The translations under genes and the position numbers were made by a program. Positions 44,087 to 53,399 of a DNA stretch of 64,000 bases are shown here, in pieces. The notes below the pieces were generated by a model that was given only the letters and a program-made list of their open reading frames with translations, did no database searches and was not told the DNA's origin. How positions within the stretch are numbered: the stretch's first letter is position 1; every line of letters starts with the position of its first letter. The DNA comes from Amycolatopsis cihanbeyliensis (lineage in GTDB: Bacteria; Actinomycetota; Actinomycetes; Mycobacteriales; Pseudonocardiaceae), in assembly GCF_006715045.1 (NCBI RefSeq), contig NZ_VFML01000001.1, forward strand, positions 6,172,001 through 6,236,000, in the 5' to 3' direction.

Positions 44087-45523
44087 TCACTCCCCGAGGC
44101 TGGTCATGACGTGCTTGACCCGGGTGTAGTCCTCCAGCCCGTACAGGGAGAGATCCTTGCCGTAGCCGGAATGCCGGAAGCCGCCGTGCGGCATCTCGGC
44201 GGCGAGCGGAATGTGCGCGTTGATCCAGACGCAGCCGAAGTCCAGGCGCCGGGACATCCGCATCGCGCGGGGGTGATCGCGGGTCCACACCGAGGACGCC
44301 AGCCCGTACTCGACGCCGTTGGCGAGGCGCACCGCCTCCTCCTCGCCGGTGAACCGCTGCACGGTGATGACCGGCCCGAACACCTCGTCCCGGACGATCT
44401 CGTCGCCGGGACGTAACCCGGAGACCACTGTCGGCGCGTAGAAGAAGCCGCGCTCGCCCACCCGCCTGCCACCGCTGTGCACCTCGGCGTGGTCGGGCAA
44501 CCGGTCGACGAACCCGCCGACCTTGGCAAGTTGGGCGGCGTTGTTCAACGCGCCGTAGGCGACATCCGGTTCGTCGGGCGGACCGGTACGTACCGCTCGC
44601 GCCTTCTCGGCGAGCGCGGCCAGGAAGTCGTCGTGCACGCCGGCCGCCGCCAGCACCCTGGTGGCAGCGGTGCAGTCCTGGCCGGCGTTGAAGTACCCGG
44701 CTTCGGCGATGGTCGCGGACGCGGCCTCGACGTCCGCGTCGTCGAAAACCACCACCGGTGCCTTCCCACCGAGCTCCAGGTGCACCCGTTTGACGTCGGT
44801 CGCCGCCGCGCCCGCGACCTCGATCCCCGCGCGGACCGAACCGGTGATGGACACCTGTTGCGGGACCTGGTGCGCGACGAGCTCCCGGCCGGTGTCCCGG
44901 TCGCCGCAGATCACGTTGAGCACCCCCGGCGGCAGGAACTCCGCCGCCAACTCAGCGAGCAGGACGGTGGAGGCCGGGGTGGTGTCGGAGGGCTTGAGCA
45001 CCACCGTGTTCCCGGCGGCCAGCGCGGGGGCGATCTTCCAGACGGCCATCATCAGCGGGTAGTTCCACGGGGTCACCTGGGCGCAGACGCCGACCGGTTC
45101 GCGCCGGACGAACGAGGTGAGCCCGGGCAGGTACTCCGCTGCCGCCTTGCCTTCCAGCACCCGCGCCGCGCCCGCGAAGAACCTGACCTGGTCGATCGCC
45201 ATCGGAAGTTCTTCGCTCCGGGTGAGCGCCAGTGGTTTGCCGGTGTTCGCCGACTCGCAGCGGACGAACTCCTCGGACCGCGACTCCAGCGCGTCGGCGA
45301 TCCGTAGCAGGGCGCGCTGACGTTCGGCCGGAGTGCTGTCCCGCCAGCTCTCGAACGCGGCCGCCGCCGCGCCACACGCTTCGTCCACATCAGACTGTCC
45401 GGACAGCGTCGAGGTCGCGTACACAGCTCCGGTGGCCGGGTCGACGATGTCCAGGGTGCGTCCTTCGGCGGAGTCGGTGTGCCGGCCGTCGACGAAGTTG
45501 CGGAAGGTCTGCTGCTCACTCAT
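44087..45523 (-). CDS. aldehyde dehydrogenase, probably 4-aminobutyraldehyde dehydrogenase
   Basis: 478 aa from ATG 45523, with GGAGA at good spacing. NAD-dependent ALDH signature residues are Asn154 (TPWNYP), Lys177 (LKPSD), Glu250 (HLELGGKAP) and Cys284 (NAGQDCTAATR). The NAGQDCTAATR context is typical of aminobutyraldehyde dehydrogenases (PatD/PuuC/KauB group). It would oxidise the aldehyde formed from putrescine by the aminotransferase to GABA. First gene of the minus-strand operon, divergent from the Lrp regulator. Confidence 0.88.
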   Translation of the reverse strand: MSEQQTFRNFVDGRHTDSAEGRTLDIVDPATGAVYATSTLSGQSDVDEACGAAAAAFESWRDSTPAERQRALLRIADALESRSEEFVRCESANTGKPLALTRSEELPMAIDQVRFFAGAARVLEGKAAAEYLPGLTSFVRREPVGVCAQVTPWNYPLMMAVWKIAPALAAGNTVVLKPSDTTPASTVLLAELAAEFLPPGVLNVICGDRDTGRELVAHQVPQQVSITGSVRAGIEVAGAAATDVKRVHLELGGKAPVVVFDDADVEAASATIAEAGYFNAGQDCTAATRVLAAAGVHDDFLAALAEKARAVRTGPPDEPDVAYGALNNAAQLAKVGGFVDRLPDHAEVHSGGRRVGERGFFYAPTVVSGLRPGDEIVRDEVFGPVITVQRFTGEEEAVRLANGVEYGLASSVWTRDHPRAMRMSRRLDFGCVWINAHIPLAAEMPHGGFRHSGYGKDLSLYGLEDYTRVKHVMTSLGE

Positions 45524-45570
45524 CGGTTCTCCGTGGTCGGCGGCAACTGCTGTGTGACGCATGGAACAAC

Positions 45571-45614
45571 ACGGAATCAGCAATGTCAACGCCAAAGTCG
45601 GAACGGAATCCGTT
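45571..45614. promoter_or_regulatory. probable Lrp-type operators between ALDH and lrp
   Basis: ACGGAATC occurs at 45571-45578 and again at 45603-45610, 32 bp apart (three helical turns). The second copy sits in a perfect palindrome AACGGA-A-TCCGTT (45602-45614). The same CGGAATCCG core recurs upstream of the aminotransferase, which makes it a good candidate site for the adjacent Lrp/AsnC protein. Confidence 0.5.
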
Positions 45615-45726
45615 GTTTATGGCGACCATGACGCTGGATTCGCTTGGTGTCGGGTGTTCCCGTCGACGTCGTCCGGTCGGGCGTGGCGCCATGGCCGACG
45701 GCGGCCTCGGTGGAGATAATGCGCCG

Positions 45727-46212
45727 GTGAACAGGAAGACCCCCGCCGCCGAGCGCGCCTCGGCCACGCTGCTCGACGACACCTCCAAGCGGATCATCGA
45801 ACACCTGCAACAGGACGGCCGCCGCCCGTACTCGACGATCGGCCAGGCGGTCGGCCTTTCCGAGGCCGCGGTCCGGCAGCGCGTCCAACGGCTTTCCGAC
45901 GCGGGCGTGATCCAGATCGTGGCCGTCTCGGATCCGATGCAGGTCGGACTCTTCCGGCAGGCGATGATCGCGATCAACGTCGACGGTCCACTCGAGCCGG
46001 TCGCGGACGCGCTCGCCGAGATGGCCGAGATCGACTACGTGATCATCTGCGCCGGCCGGTTCGACGTGCTCTGCGAGGCCGTCTGCGAGGACGACGCCGG
46101 GCTGCTGGACCTGATCTCCAACCGGATCCGCACCCTGCCCGGTGTGCGCAACGCGGAGACCCTGATGTACCTCAAGCTGCGCAAGCAGTCCTACCAGTGG
46201 GGCACCCGCTGA
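45727..46212 (+). CDS. Lrp/AsnC-family transcriptional regulator
   Basis: 161 aa from GTG 45727; ATG 45691 is an in-frame alternative, and GGAG at about 11 nt favours the GTG. The N-terminal winged helix (LDDTSKRIIEHLQQDGRRPY, AVGLSEAAVRQRVQRL) is followed by an RAM ligand-binding domain (YVIICAGRFDVLCEAVCEDD). It lies between the divergent polyamine-catabolic transcription units and probably senses a polyamine, GABA or an amino acid. Confidence 0.92.
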   Translation: MNRKTPAAERASATLLDDTSKRIIEHLQQDGRRPYSTIGQAVGLSEAAVRQRVQRLSDAGVIQIVAVSDPMQVGLFRQAMIAINVDGPLEPVADALAEMAEIDYVIICAGRFDVLCEAVCEDDAGLLDLISNRIRTLPGVRNAETLMYLKLRKQSYQWGTR

Positions 46213-46222
46213 CCGTGGACCG

Positions 46223-46288
46223 CGGAATCCGTGGCTGTACCTGCCGCATGACATGAATTTCGTTGCAACTGACATGTTCGGCAACTGA
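46223..46288 (+). promoter_or_regulatory. regulatory motifs upstream of the aminotransferase
   Basis: CGGAATCCG at 46223-46231 repeats the core of the palindrome in the ALDH-lrp gap. A direct repeat GCAACTGA (46265-46272 and 46281-46288, 16 bp apart) follows. Both lie in the 173-bp gap before the aminotransferase gene. Confidence 0.45.
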
Positions 46289-46385
46289 TTCACTTGCGCT
46301 GGGTCGATTTGTGTGCGATAAACGGAGATGACCACGCGGGCCGGGTGTCGAACCGGCGGCCGTACCGACTCTCCTGCGAGGGACC

Positions 46386-47777
46386 ATGACTGTCACAGCC
46401 GCATCCACACCGGTCGAGGCCGACGACCTCGCCCGCTCGGCGGGCGAGCACCTGTGGCTGCACTTCACCCGGCACTCGAGCTTCGCCGACGCGCGGGTTC
46501 CGGTGATCGTGCGCGGCGAGGGCGCCTACCTCTGGGACTCGAACGGGAAGCGGTACCTCGACGGTCTGGCGAGCCTTTTCGCCGTCCAGGTCGGGCACGG
46601 GCGGGAGGAGTTGGCCGAGGCGGCCGCGCGGCAGACCCGGCAACTCGCGTACTTCCCGCTCTGGGGGCAGGCCCACCCGACCGCGATCGAACTGGCCGAG
46701 CGGCTCGCCAACGCGGCCCCCGGCGACCTCGGTCGCGTCTTCTTCACCGTCAGTGGCGGCGAATCCGTGGAAACCGCATGGAAACTGGCCAAACAGTACT
46801 TCAAGGTGACCGGGAAACCCACCAAACACAAGGTGATCAGCCGCTCGTTGGCGTACCACGGCACCTCGCAGGGCGCGCTGTCCATCACCGGAATCCCCGC
46901 CGCCAAGCAGGATTTCGAACCCCTGGTTCCCGGTAGCCTGCGCGTACCGAACACCAACTTCTACCGGGCGCCCGAGCATGGCGACGACTACCAGGCGTTC
47001 GGCAGGTGGGCCGCCGACCAGATCGCGCAGGCCATCGAGTTCGAGGGGCCGGACACCGTCGCGGCCGTGTTCCTGGAGCCGGTGCAGAACACCGGTGGCT
47101 GTTTCCCCCCGCCACCCGGATACTTCCAGCGGGTCAGGGAAATCTGCGACCAGTATGACGTGCTGCTGGTCTCCGACGAGGTGATCTGCGCCTTCGGCAG
47201 GCTCGGCCACGAGTTCGGCGCCGCTCGTTACGGGTATCAGCCTGACCTGATCACCACAGCCAAGGGACTCACCTCCGGCTACGCACCGCTGGGCGCGGTA
47301 CTGGCCGGCGAACGGTTGATGGAACCGTTCCGGCACGGCACCACCACGTTCATGCACGGCTCCACCTACGGCGGGCACCCGGTCTCCTGCGCCGTGGCGA
47401 CGGCGAACCTCGAACTGCTGGAACGCGAGAACCTCTACGAGCACGTTGTATCCAAGGAGGCTTCCTTGAGGTCCACCCTGGACAAACTGCGCGACCTGCC
47501 GATCGTCGGGGACATCCGCGGCGCCGGGTTCTTCTACGGCATCGAACTCGTCAAGGACAAAGCCAGCAAGGAAACCTTCACCGACGAGGAGTCCGAACGA
47601 GTACTGCGTGGGCACCTCTCCGGCGCCTTGCTCGAGGCCGGCCTGTACTGCCGCGCCGACGACCGCGCCGAACCGGTCATCCAGCTCGCCCCGCCACTGA
47701 TCTGCGACCAGCCGCAGTTCGACGAGATCGAGCAGATCCTCCGCGACGCGCTGACTGACGCCTGGACGATGCTGTAG
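46386..47777 (+). CDS. class III aminotransferase (putrescine/GABA-type, pyruvate-linked)
   Basis: A 463-aa PLP enzyme. The Schiff-base Lys293 is in TTAKGLTSGYAPLG, Asp264 in LVSDEVICAFGR binds the pyridine nitrogen, and VSGGESVETAWKLA binds phosphate. LFAVQVGHGREELA and PLWGQAHP are characteristic of pyruvate-dependent omega-amine and putrescine aminotransferases. It would convert putrescine to 4-aminobutanal (or GABA to succinate semialdehyde), linking aguAB to the aldehyde dehydrogenase. Same direction as lrp and separated by a motif-rich gap. Confidence 0.9.
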   Translation: MTVTAASTPVEADDLARSAGEHLWLHFTRHSSFADARVPVIVRGEGAYLWDSNGKRYLDGLASLFAVQVGHGREELAEAAARQTRQLAYFPLWGQAHPTAIELAERLANAAPGDLGRVFFTVSGGESVETAWKLAKQYFKVTGKPTKHKVISRSLAYHGTSQGALSITGIPAAKQDFEPLVPGSLRVPNTNFYRAPEHGDDYQAFGRWAADQIAQAIEFEGPDTVAAVFLEPVQNTGGCFPPPPGYFQRVREICDQYDVLLVSDEVICAFGRLGHEFGAARYGYQPDLITTAKGLTSGYAPLGAVLAGERLMEPFRHGTTTFMHGSTYGGHPVSCAVATANLELLERENLYEHVVSKEASLRSTLDKLRDLPIVGDIRGAGFFYGIELVKDKASKETFTDEESERVLRGHLSGALLEAGLYCRADDRAEPVIQLAPPLICDQPQFDEIEQILRDALTDAWTML

Positions 47778-47847
47778 CCGAACCGGGCCGGTGCCGGGAC
47801 GCGGTGCGGGGAGGCCGAGATGGTGACCGTGCCGCGGGGCCGGCCGG

Positions 47848-48867
47848 TCAGCGGTCGAGCTCCGGGCAGAGGACCAGCCGCTTGCCGTGCAGCTCGCCCC
47901 GTTCCAGCCTGGCGTGCGCTTCGGCGGCGGCGGTCAGTGGCGCTTCCTCGATTGTCCGGCCGCGTAGCCCTCCGCCGGCGAGCAGCCGGTTGATGGTGCG
48001 GGACGCTTCGGCGAGTTCGACGGTGGTGGCGTGTGAGATGGTGAAACCGACGATCGAGGCGTCTTTCAGGTAGAGCGGGCCTGCCGGCAGCACTGGCCGC
48101 GTCCGCAGCCCGGCAAGCAGTACGACGCGGCCGCGAAAGGTGAGCAGATCGACCGCGGTCTCCAGATCGTTCTTCCCTGACGTGTCAAGGTAGACGTCGA
48201 CTCCTTGTGGACAGACGTCCCGGATACGTTGTGGCAACGCCGGATCGCGGTAGTCGATGACCTCCGCCGCCCCCAGCGCCCGGCAGTACTGCTCGTCTTG
48301 CGCACTGGCGGTCGCGATGACACGGGCGCCGGCATCGGCGGCCAGCACGACCAGCGCGCCGCCGACGTTTCCGGCCGCGCCCGCGACCACAACCGTTTCT
48401 CCGGCCCGAAGCCGGCCATGCGTGAACAACGCGAGATAGGCGGTGCCGGCCGGATGCAGCACCGCGGCCGCGTCCGCCGCGCGAACGGAGCCCGGCAGGT
48501 GGTAGAGCCGGTCGACCGGTACGACCGCCTGTTCGGCGGCGGCTCCCTGACGGCCACCGTGGCCGAGGCTGTTACACCAGACCCGATCGCCGACGGCGAA
48601 CCCCACCGCGCCAGGGCCGGTGGCCGCGACCGTGCCGACCAGGTCGCGGCCGATCACGAAGGGGAACTCGATCGGGGTGCGCCAGGCACCCGAGCGGACA
48701 AAGGTGTCCACCGGATTGACCGTGGTGGCCGTGACATCGACCAGCACGTCGGTCGGCCCCGGCTTCGGGGCGGCCAGTTCACCGGAACGAATGTTCTCGG
48801 CCGGGCCGAGTTGATCTATATAGGCTGCGTACACGTCCACATGCTGCCATGCCAGCACGCCCGGCAT
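47848..48867 (-). CDS. NADPH:quinone reductase-like MDR protein
   Basis: 339 aa from ATG 48867. Homologues usually begin at the AAYIDQLG segment, so the GTG at 48834 (VYAAYIDQLGP) is an alternative start. The GroES-like N-terminal domain is followed by a Rossmann domain with AGAAGNVGGALVVLA. The catalytic zinc ligands of alcohol dehydrogenases are absent, which places it with zinc-independent quinone or enone reductases. It is convergent with the aminotransferase and marks the left border of the biosynthetic cluster. Confidence 0.85.
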   Translation of the reverse strand: MPGVLAWQHVDVYAAYIDQLGPAENIRSGELAAPKPGPTDVLVDVTATTVNPVDTFVRSGAWRTPIEFPFVIGRDLVGTVAATGPGAVGFAVGDRVWCNSLGHGGRQGAAAEQAVVPVDRLYHLPGSVRAADAAAVLHPAGTAYLALFTHGRLRAGETVVVAGAAGNVGGALVVLAADAGARVIATASAQDEQYCRALGAAEVIDYRDPALPQRIRDVCPQGVDVYLDTSGKNDLETAVDLLTFRGRVVLLAGLRTRPVLPAGPLYLKDASIVGFTISHATTVELAEASRTINRLLAGGGLRGRTIEEAPLTAAAEAHARLERGELHGKRLVLCPELDR

Positions 48868-49094
48868 GGAGTACCCACCGGCCGGAATCCGCGACTTGAC
48901 GTACCTTTCTTACGCTCTTTGACCGGTGTGCGGGTGCGCCAGCAGGCTTCTGGCCATGAACGGACCCGCATCAGGGGTGCGATCGAGCAGTGTTGACCTG
49001 GACGTCAGGGGGCGGTTTGCCCGTGCCGGGGACCGGTCTCGACAGGCCTGTTACCCGGCTGACGCACGGTAGCCGCGAACGAGAAGGCGGACAT

Positions 49095-50663
49095 ATGTTT
49101 CTGCAGCGCGTATGGAATCGGGGCATTCGGCTTGGCACGCTCTTCGAGCGCGCGGCGGCCAGGTATCCGGCGAACTTCGTGGTTCTCGATCACGATCTCG
49201 ACATCGCACCCGAGGTCGGGCGCCGGATGACCGTGACCGAGATCGCGAACCTGATCGATGATTTCGCCTCCCGGTTCTGGGCCGCGAAGGTCCGGCCGGG
49301 GGAGCGGGTGGTCATCTACAAGTCCAATGGCTTCGACATCTCGATCCTGGCCTGCGCCATCGCGCGGATCGGTGCCGTTCCGGTGTTGTTGTCACCGAAG
49401 CTGGATGGTACGACGGTCGCCGAACTGGCCCGCCGGGTGGATCGGCCGTATCTGGTGACCGATCAGACCAAGCTCGAACAGGAGCTCCCGGATTCGGTCT
49501 TCGAACTCGTGGAGCGGGTACTGCTCACCTCGGGAAGCTATCCGAACGCGACGGAACTGCGGTCGTTCGCCGGGGTTGAACGGGTCCCCGCCGTCCAGAT
49601 GCCTCCCGAGCACCCGACACTGATCACCCACACCTCCGGGACCACCGGTGTGCCGAAACTGGCCGTACACACCGGACGAACCTTCCAGGCGCGCTACCGG
49701 CCGCAGGCTTCCGTGGTCCGCCTCATCCGCAAACACGATCCCCTGGCGATACACGTTTCCTTCGTGCACTCGCGGATGTATACCGCCATGCCCATTGGGC
49801 TGCTGCAAGGATTCCCCCTTGTCATCCTGGCGGATGACGACCCGGTGACCGTGGGCGACATTTTCCAGCAGGTGCCACCCGGAGTGATCGAGGCCCACCC
49901 CAACTCGTTCATGCGCTGGGAAGAACTGGTCGACGATCCACGGGATGCCTTTGCCAACGTCAGGTTCTTCAGCAGTACGTTCGACGCTATTCATCCAAGG
50001 ACGGTGCACCTCCTGCTCAGTGCGTCGCGTCGTAGGTCGCCGCAGTTCGTACAGATGTACGGGCAGAGCGAGGTAGGCCCCATCGCCGGGCGTACCTACA
50101 ACAAGAAACGAGGTGCCGACGCCGACGGGCGCTGCGTCGGCAGGCCCTTCCCCGGTATGACCGGTGTACGGGTGGTGAGCCGCGACGGGAAACCGCCTTC
50201 GAAGTCCTCACCCGGCTACATCGAGGTTCGCAGCGATGGGCGGATCGTGACCTACCTGGGCGAACATGAACGTTACGAGAAGCAGGCCAACGACGGTTGG
50301 TGGCGGATGGGCGACGTCGGCTACCGCACGAGATGGGGTTGCTTGCATCTGCTCGATCGCGAAGTCGACGTGATCCAGGGGATCGGCAGCACCCTGGCGA
50401 TCGAGGACGCGCTGTTCGCCAGGATGGAGGAACTGGTCGAGGTCATCGTCATTCCGGGCGGAAACGGGGCAGCGGTTCCGGTGGTGTGTACCAAGGACGA
50501 CAAACCGTTGAACCAGAGTGCCTGGAAGGCCGCCGTGGCGAACCTCCCGGCGATGTCGGATCCGGTCCAATGGAGGCAGGCAGATCTGCCGCAGACCGCG
50601 ACGGTCAAGATCAAAAGACTCGAACTGGCCAGGCGGCTGGGTTCGGGAACGCAGAGTGGCTGA
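49095..50663 (+). CDS. AMP-dependent acyl-CoA synthetase/ligase
   Basis: 522 aa from ATG 49095, behind GAAGGCGG. ANL motifs are ITHTSGTTGVPK (A3, near 178-188), QMYGQSE (A5), MGDVGYR with LLDR (A7/A8), and PQTATVKIKR with the catalytic C-terminal Lys (A10). It would activate a carboxylic acid as adenylate and probably CoA ester. No carrier domain is fused. It opens a four-gene plus-strand run with the FAD protein, SRPBCC protein and MpaB-like oxygenase. The substrate could be an aryl acid derived from the PhzE branch, but that is inference. Confidence 0.88.
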   Translation: MFLQRVWNRGIRLGTLFERAAARYPANFVVLDHDLDIAPEVGRRMTVTEIANLIDDFASRFWAAKVRPGERVVIYKSNGFDISILACAIARIGAVPVLLSPKLDGTTVAELARRVDRPYLVTDQTKLEQELPDSVFELVERVLLTSGSYPNATELRSFAGVERVPAVQMPPEHPTLITHTSGTTGVPKLAVHTGRTFQARYRPQASVVRLIRKHDPLAIHVSFVHSRMYTAMPIGLLQGFPLVILADDDPVTVGDIFQQVPPGVIEAHPNSFMRWEELVDDPRDAFANVRFFSSTFDAIHPRTVHLLLSASRRRSPQFVQMYGQSEVGPIAGRTYNKKRGADADGRCVGRPFPGMTGVRVVSRDGKPPSKSSPGYIEVRSDGRIVTYLGEHERYEKQANDGWWRMGDVGYRTRWGCLHLLDREVDVIQGIGSTLAIEDALFARMEELVEVIVIPGGNGAAVPVVCTKDDKPLNQSAWKAAVANLPAMSDPVQWRQADLPQTATVKIKRLELARRLGSGTQSG

Positions 50664-50705
50664 ACTCGTTTGGGTATGACTGTCCTCCAGGAACGGGGTG
50701 CTGGT

Positions 50706-52685
50706 ATGCGCAGCAGTCAGGTCGAGGTCTGTATCGTCGGCGCCGGCCCCAGAGGGTTGTCCGTTCTGGAACGCCTGTGTGCCAACGAGCGGAAGAAGCC
50801 CGCACAATCCGCCCTGACCGTGCATGTCATCGACCCGTGTACTCCCGGAGCCGGCGCCGTGTGGCGCCCCGACCAGTCTCGCCACCTTCTGACGAACACC
50901 GTGGCGTCGCAGATCACGGTCTACACCGACGACAGTGCGCAGATCGAAGGACCGATCGAGCCGGGTCCCAGCCTGTACGAATGGGCCAAGGACATGGCCG
51001 CGCTTGGCCCGCAGGGCACCCCCGACGACGAGATCCTTGCCGAGGCCCGCAACCTTGGCCCGGACTGTTATCCCACGCGCGCCTTCTACGGGCGTTACCT
51101 CCACGACGGTTTCCACCGGGTGGTGCTGCACGCGCCGGAGCACGTCACCATCCACGTGCATCGGTCGCGCGCCGTCGCGATGGCCGACACCCAGGGCATC
51201 ACCGGCGGCCCGCAGGGCATCCGGCTGGAGAACGGCACTCGGCTCAACCACCTGGATGCCATCGTCCTGGCACAGGGGCACGTATCGGCGGGGCTCACAC
51301 CCCACCAGGAGAGGATCGCGAGCCTTGCCCGTATCCACCACCTCAGCTATCTCACCCCCGCCAATCCCGCCGACCTGGACCTGAGCACGATCGAACCGGG
51401 CGAGACGGTGCTGCTGCGTGGCCTCGGCCTGAACTTCTTCGATCATATGGCGCTGTTCACCGTGGGCCGCGGCGGATCGTTTGTCCGTGAGGGGAGACGT
51501 CTGGTCTATCGGTCGTCAGGACGGGAGCCCGTACTGTCCGCGAGCTCGCGTCGCGGCGTTCCTTACCACGCCCGTGGGGACAACGAGAAGGGCGCCTTCG
51601 GCAGGCACCGGCCCCGGCTGCTCACCGAAGAGTTCATCGCGGAGTTGCGTGGTCGCACCGAGGACGGTGAGCGGGTGAACTTCAGCGAGGATCTGTGGCC
51701 ACTTATCGCCAAGGAGGTGGAGGGCGTCTACTACGGCGCCCTCCTTGCCTCCTATGGCCGCGAGGGCGACGGTGAGCGCTTTCTCGAGCGGTACCTGCCC
51801 CTGCCGGAAGGTACGCAACAGGCCCGGCTGCTGGCCGAGTACGGCATCGGCGCCGACGACCGATGGGACTGGGACCGGATCTCGATGCCCTATCGTGGAC
51901 GCGAGTTCATCGACCGCGACGACTTCTGGTCGTGGCTGCTGGAGTACCTGGCAAGGGACGTCCACGAGGCGAAGGCCGGCAATCTCTCCAGCCCGCTCAA
52001 ATCGGCGCTGGACGTGTTGCGGGACCTGCGCAACGAGATCAGGCTCGCGGTGGACCACGGTGGCCTGGATGGCAACTCGCACCGCGACGACCTGGAGGGC
52101 TGGTACACCCCGCTCAACGCGTTCCTTTCGATCGGCCCGCCCGCTTCCCGGATCGAGGAGATGATCGCGCTGATCGAGGCCGGAATCCTGGAGCTCACCG
52201 GGCCGGGCACGCTGATTCGCATCGACACCGGCGGACGCGCCTTCGTCGCCGAGTCCAGTCTGGTGCCCGGCCGCCCGGTGCGGTCGAGGATCCTCATCGA
52301 GGCCCGGCTGCCCGTACCCAACCTGTGCCGCACGTCGGACCCGCTGTTGCGCCACCTGCTCGATACCGACCAGTGCGCCCCCTATCGCATCGCCGGATCC
52401 TGCGGGGTCAGTTACGAGACCGGCGGGCTCGCGGTCACCGAGCGCCCCAACCGGCTCCTCGACGTGGAGGGCAGGGCTCATCCGCGGCGCTTCGCCTACG
52501 GAGTTCCCACCGAATCCGTGCACTGGGTCACCCAGGCCGGCATCCGCCCCGGGGTGGACTCGGTGACGCTGCGTGACTCGGATGCGATCGCCCGTGCGGT
52601 ACTTGCCCTGCCCCCCGTCGCGCACGTGCCCGCCGCGGTGCGGCCGCCCGCGTCCGAAACGGATCTCACCGGCGTGATCGTATGA
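50706..52685 (+). CDS. large FAD/NAD(P)-binding protein
   Basis: 659 aa from ATG 50706 (50676 is possible). The N-terminus has the dinucleotide motif VCIVGAGPRGLSVLERL. GAGAVWRPDQSRHLLTNTVA fits the NAD_binding_9-type FAD/NAD(P)-binding family, whose enzymology is little known. A second nucleotide-binding-like region (ETVLLRGLGLNFFD) and an all-helical middle follow. Members occur in natural-product clusters. It follows the ligase gene by 42 bp, so co-transcription is likely. Confidence 0.8.
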   Translation: MRSSQVEVCIVGAGPRGLSVLERLCANERKKPAQSALTVHVIDPCTPGAGAVWRPDQSRHLLTNTVASQITVYTDDSAQIEGPIEPGPSLYEWAKDMAALGPQGTPDDEILAEARNLGPDCYPTRAFYGRYLHDGFHRVVLHAPEHVTIHVHRSRAVAMADTQGITGGPQGIRLENGTRLNHLDAIVLAQGHVSAGLTPHQERIASLARIHHLSYLTPANPADLDLSTIEPGETVLLRGLGLNFFDHMALFTVGRGGSFVREGRRLVYRSSGREPVLSASSRRGVPYHARGDNEKGAFGRHRPRLLTEEFIAELRGRTEDGERVNFSEDLWPLIAKEVEGVYYGALLASYGREGDGERFLERYLPLPEGTQQARLLAEYGIGADDRWDWDRISMPYRGREFIDRDDFWSWLLEYLARDVHEAKAGNLSSPLKSALDVLRDLRNEIRLAVDHGGLDGNSHRDDLEGWYTPLNAFLSIGPPASRIEEMIALIEAGILELTGPGTLIRIDTGGRAFVAESSLVPGRPVRSRILIEARLPVPNLCRTSDPLLRHLLDTDQCAPYRIAGSCGVSYETGGLAVTERPNRLLDVEGRAHPRRFAYGVPTESVHWVTQAGIRPGVDSVTLRDSDAIARAVLALPPVAHVPAAVRPPASETDLTGVIV

Positions 52686-52816
52686 CCGAGCAACCGTGAG
52701 GCGGCGGCCCTGTGCGGTCCGGCCGGCTACACCGGCCTCGCAGGGAGGCATGACAAACCTGACGAACCCCGATCCGGCCGATGGCCGGTGCGGAGGGTCG
52801 CTGAGAGGATCTGGAC

Positions 52817-53359
52817 ATGAATGCATCCATTATCGAACAATCGCCGCTTTTCGAGCTCAGGGCCGATCTGCCCGTCGCGGCCACACCGGATGAGGTCTAT
52901 GCGGTGGTCAGCGACCTGACCCGCAGCGCGGAGTGGAGCCCGGAATGCAAAGGAGGAGAGTGGATCTCCGGTGAGCCGTCGACGGTCGGGGCGATCTTCC
53001 GTGGCGAGAACCTGCGTAGCGAAGAAGTGGTTTCCTGGGCTCCGCTGGTACGCGGCACGTGGTACACCGAGTCCAGGGTCGTCGCGGCCGAACCCGGTCG
53101 CACCTTCCGCTGGATGATGCTCTCCCATGCCAAGGAAAGCCAGGACAGCGTCTGGGGCTTCGACATCGAGGCCGCGGAGGACGGCTGCGTGCTCGTCCAC
53201 CACTTCCGGATGGGAAGAGCCACCGCGGGGATCCACAAGATCGTCGAGGAACTGGAGGAGACGGCACGGGAGCGGTTCGTCGCCGACTGGACGGCGAAGC
53301 TGAAGCAGGACCTCGACGAGACACTCGAGCACATCAGGGACGTCATCGTGACGACATAG
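52817..53359 (+). CDS. SRPBCC (polyketide cyclase/START-like) protein
   Basis: 180 aa with the helix-grip fold: LRADLPVAATPDEVYAVVSD at the N-terminus, WSPECKGGEW, a strand-rich core (TFRWMMLSHAKESQDSVWGF) and a long C-terminal helix (FVADWTAKLKQDLDETLEHI). Such proteins bind hydrophobic intermediates and act as cyclases or aromatases or as carriers. GAGAGGATC precedes the ATG. It is 40 bp upstream of the MpaB-like oxygenase and may feed it substrate. Confidence 0.85.
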   Translation: MNASIIEQSPLFELRADLPVAATPDEVYAVVSDLTRSAEWSPECKGGEWISGEPSTVGAIFRGENLRSEEVVSWAPLVRGTWYTESRVVAAEPGRTFRWMMLSHAKESQDSVWGFDIEAAEDGCVLVHHFRMGRATAGIHKIVEELEETARERFVADWTAKLKQDLDETLEHIRDVIVTT

Positions 53360-53399
53360 CGGTCCGAGTCAGACTGATTGCCGAGAAAGGAAAGATGAC

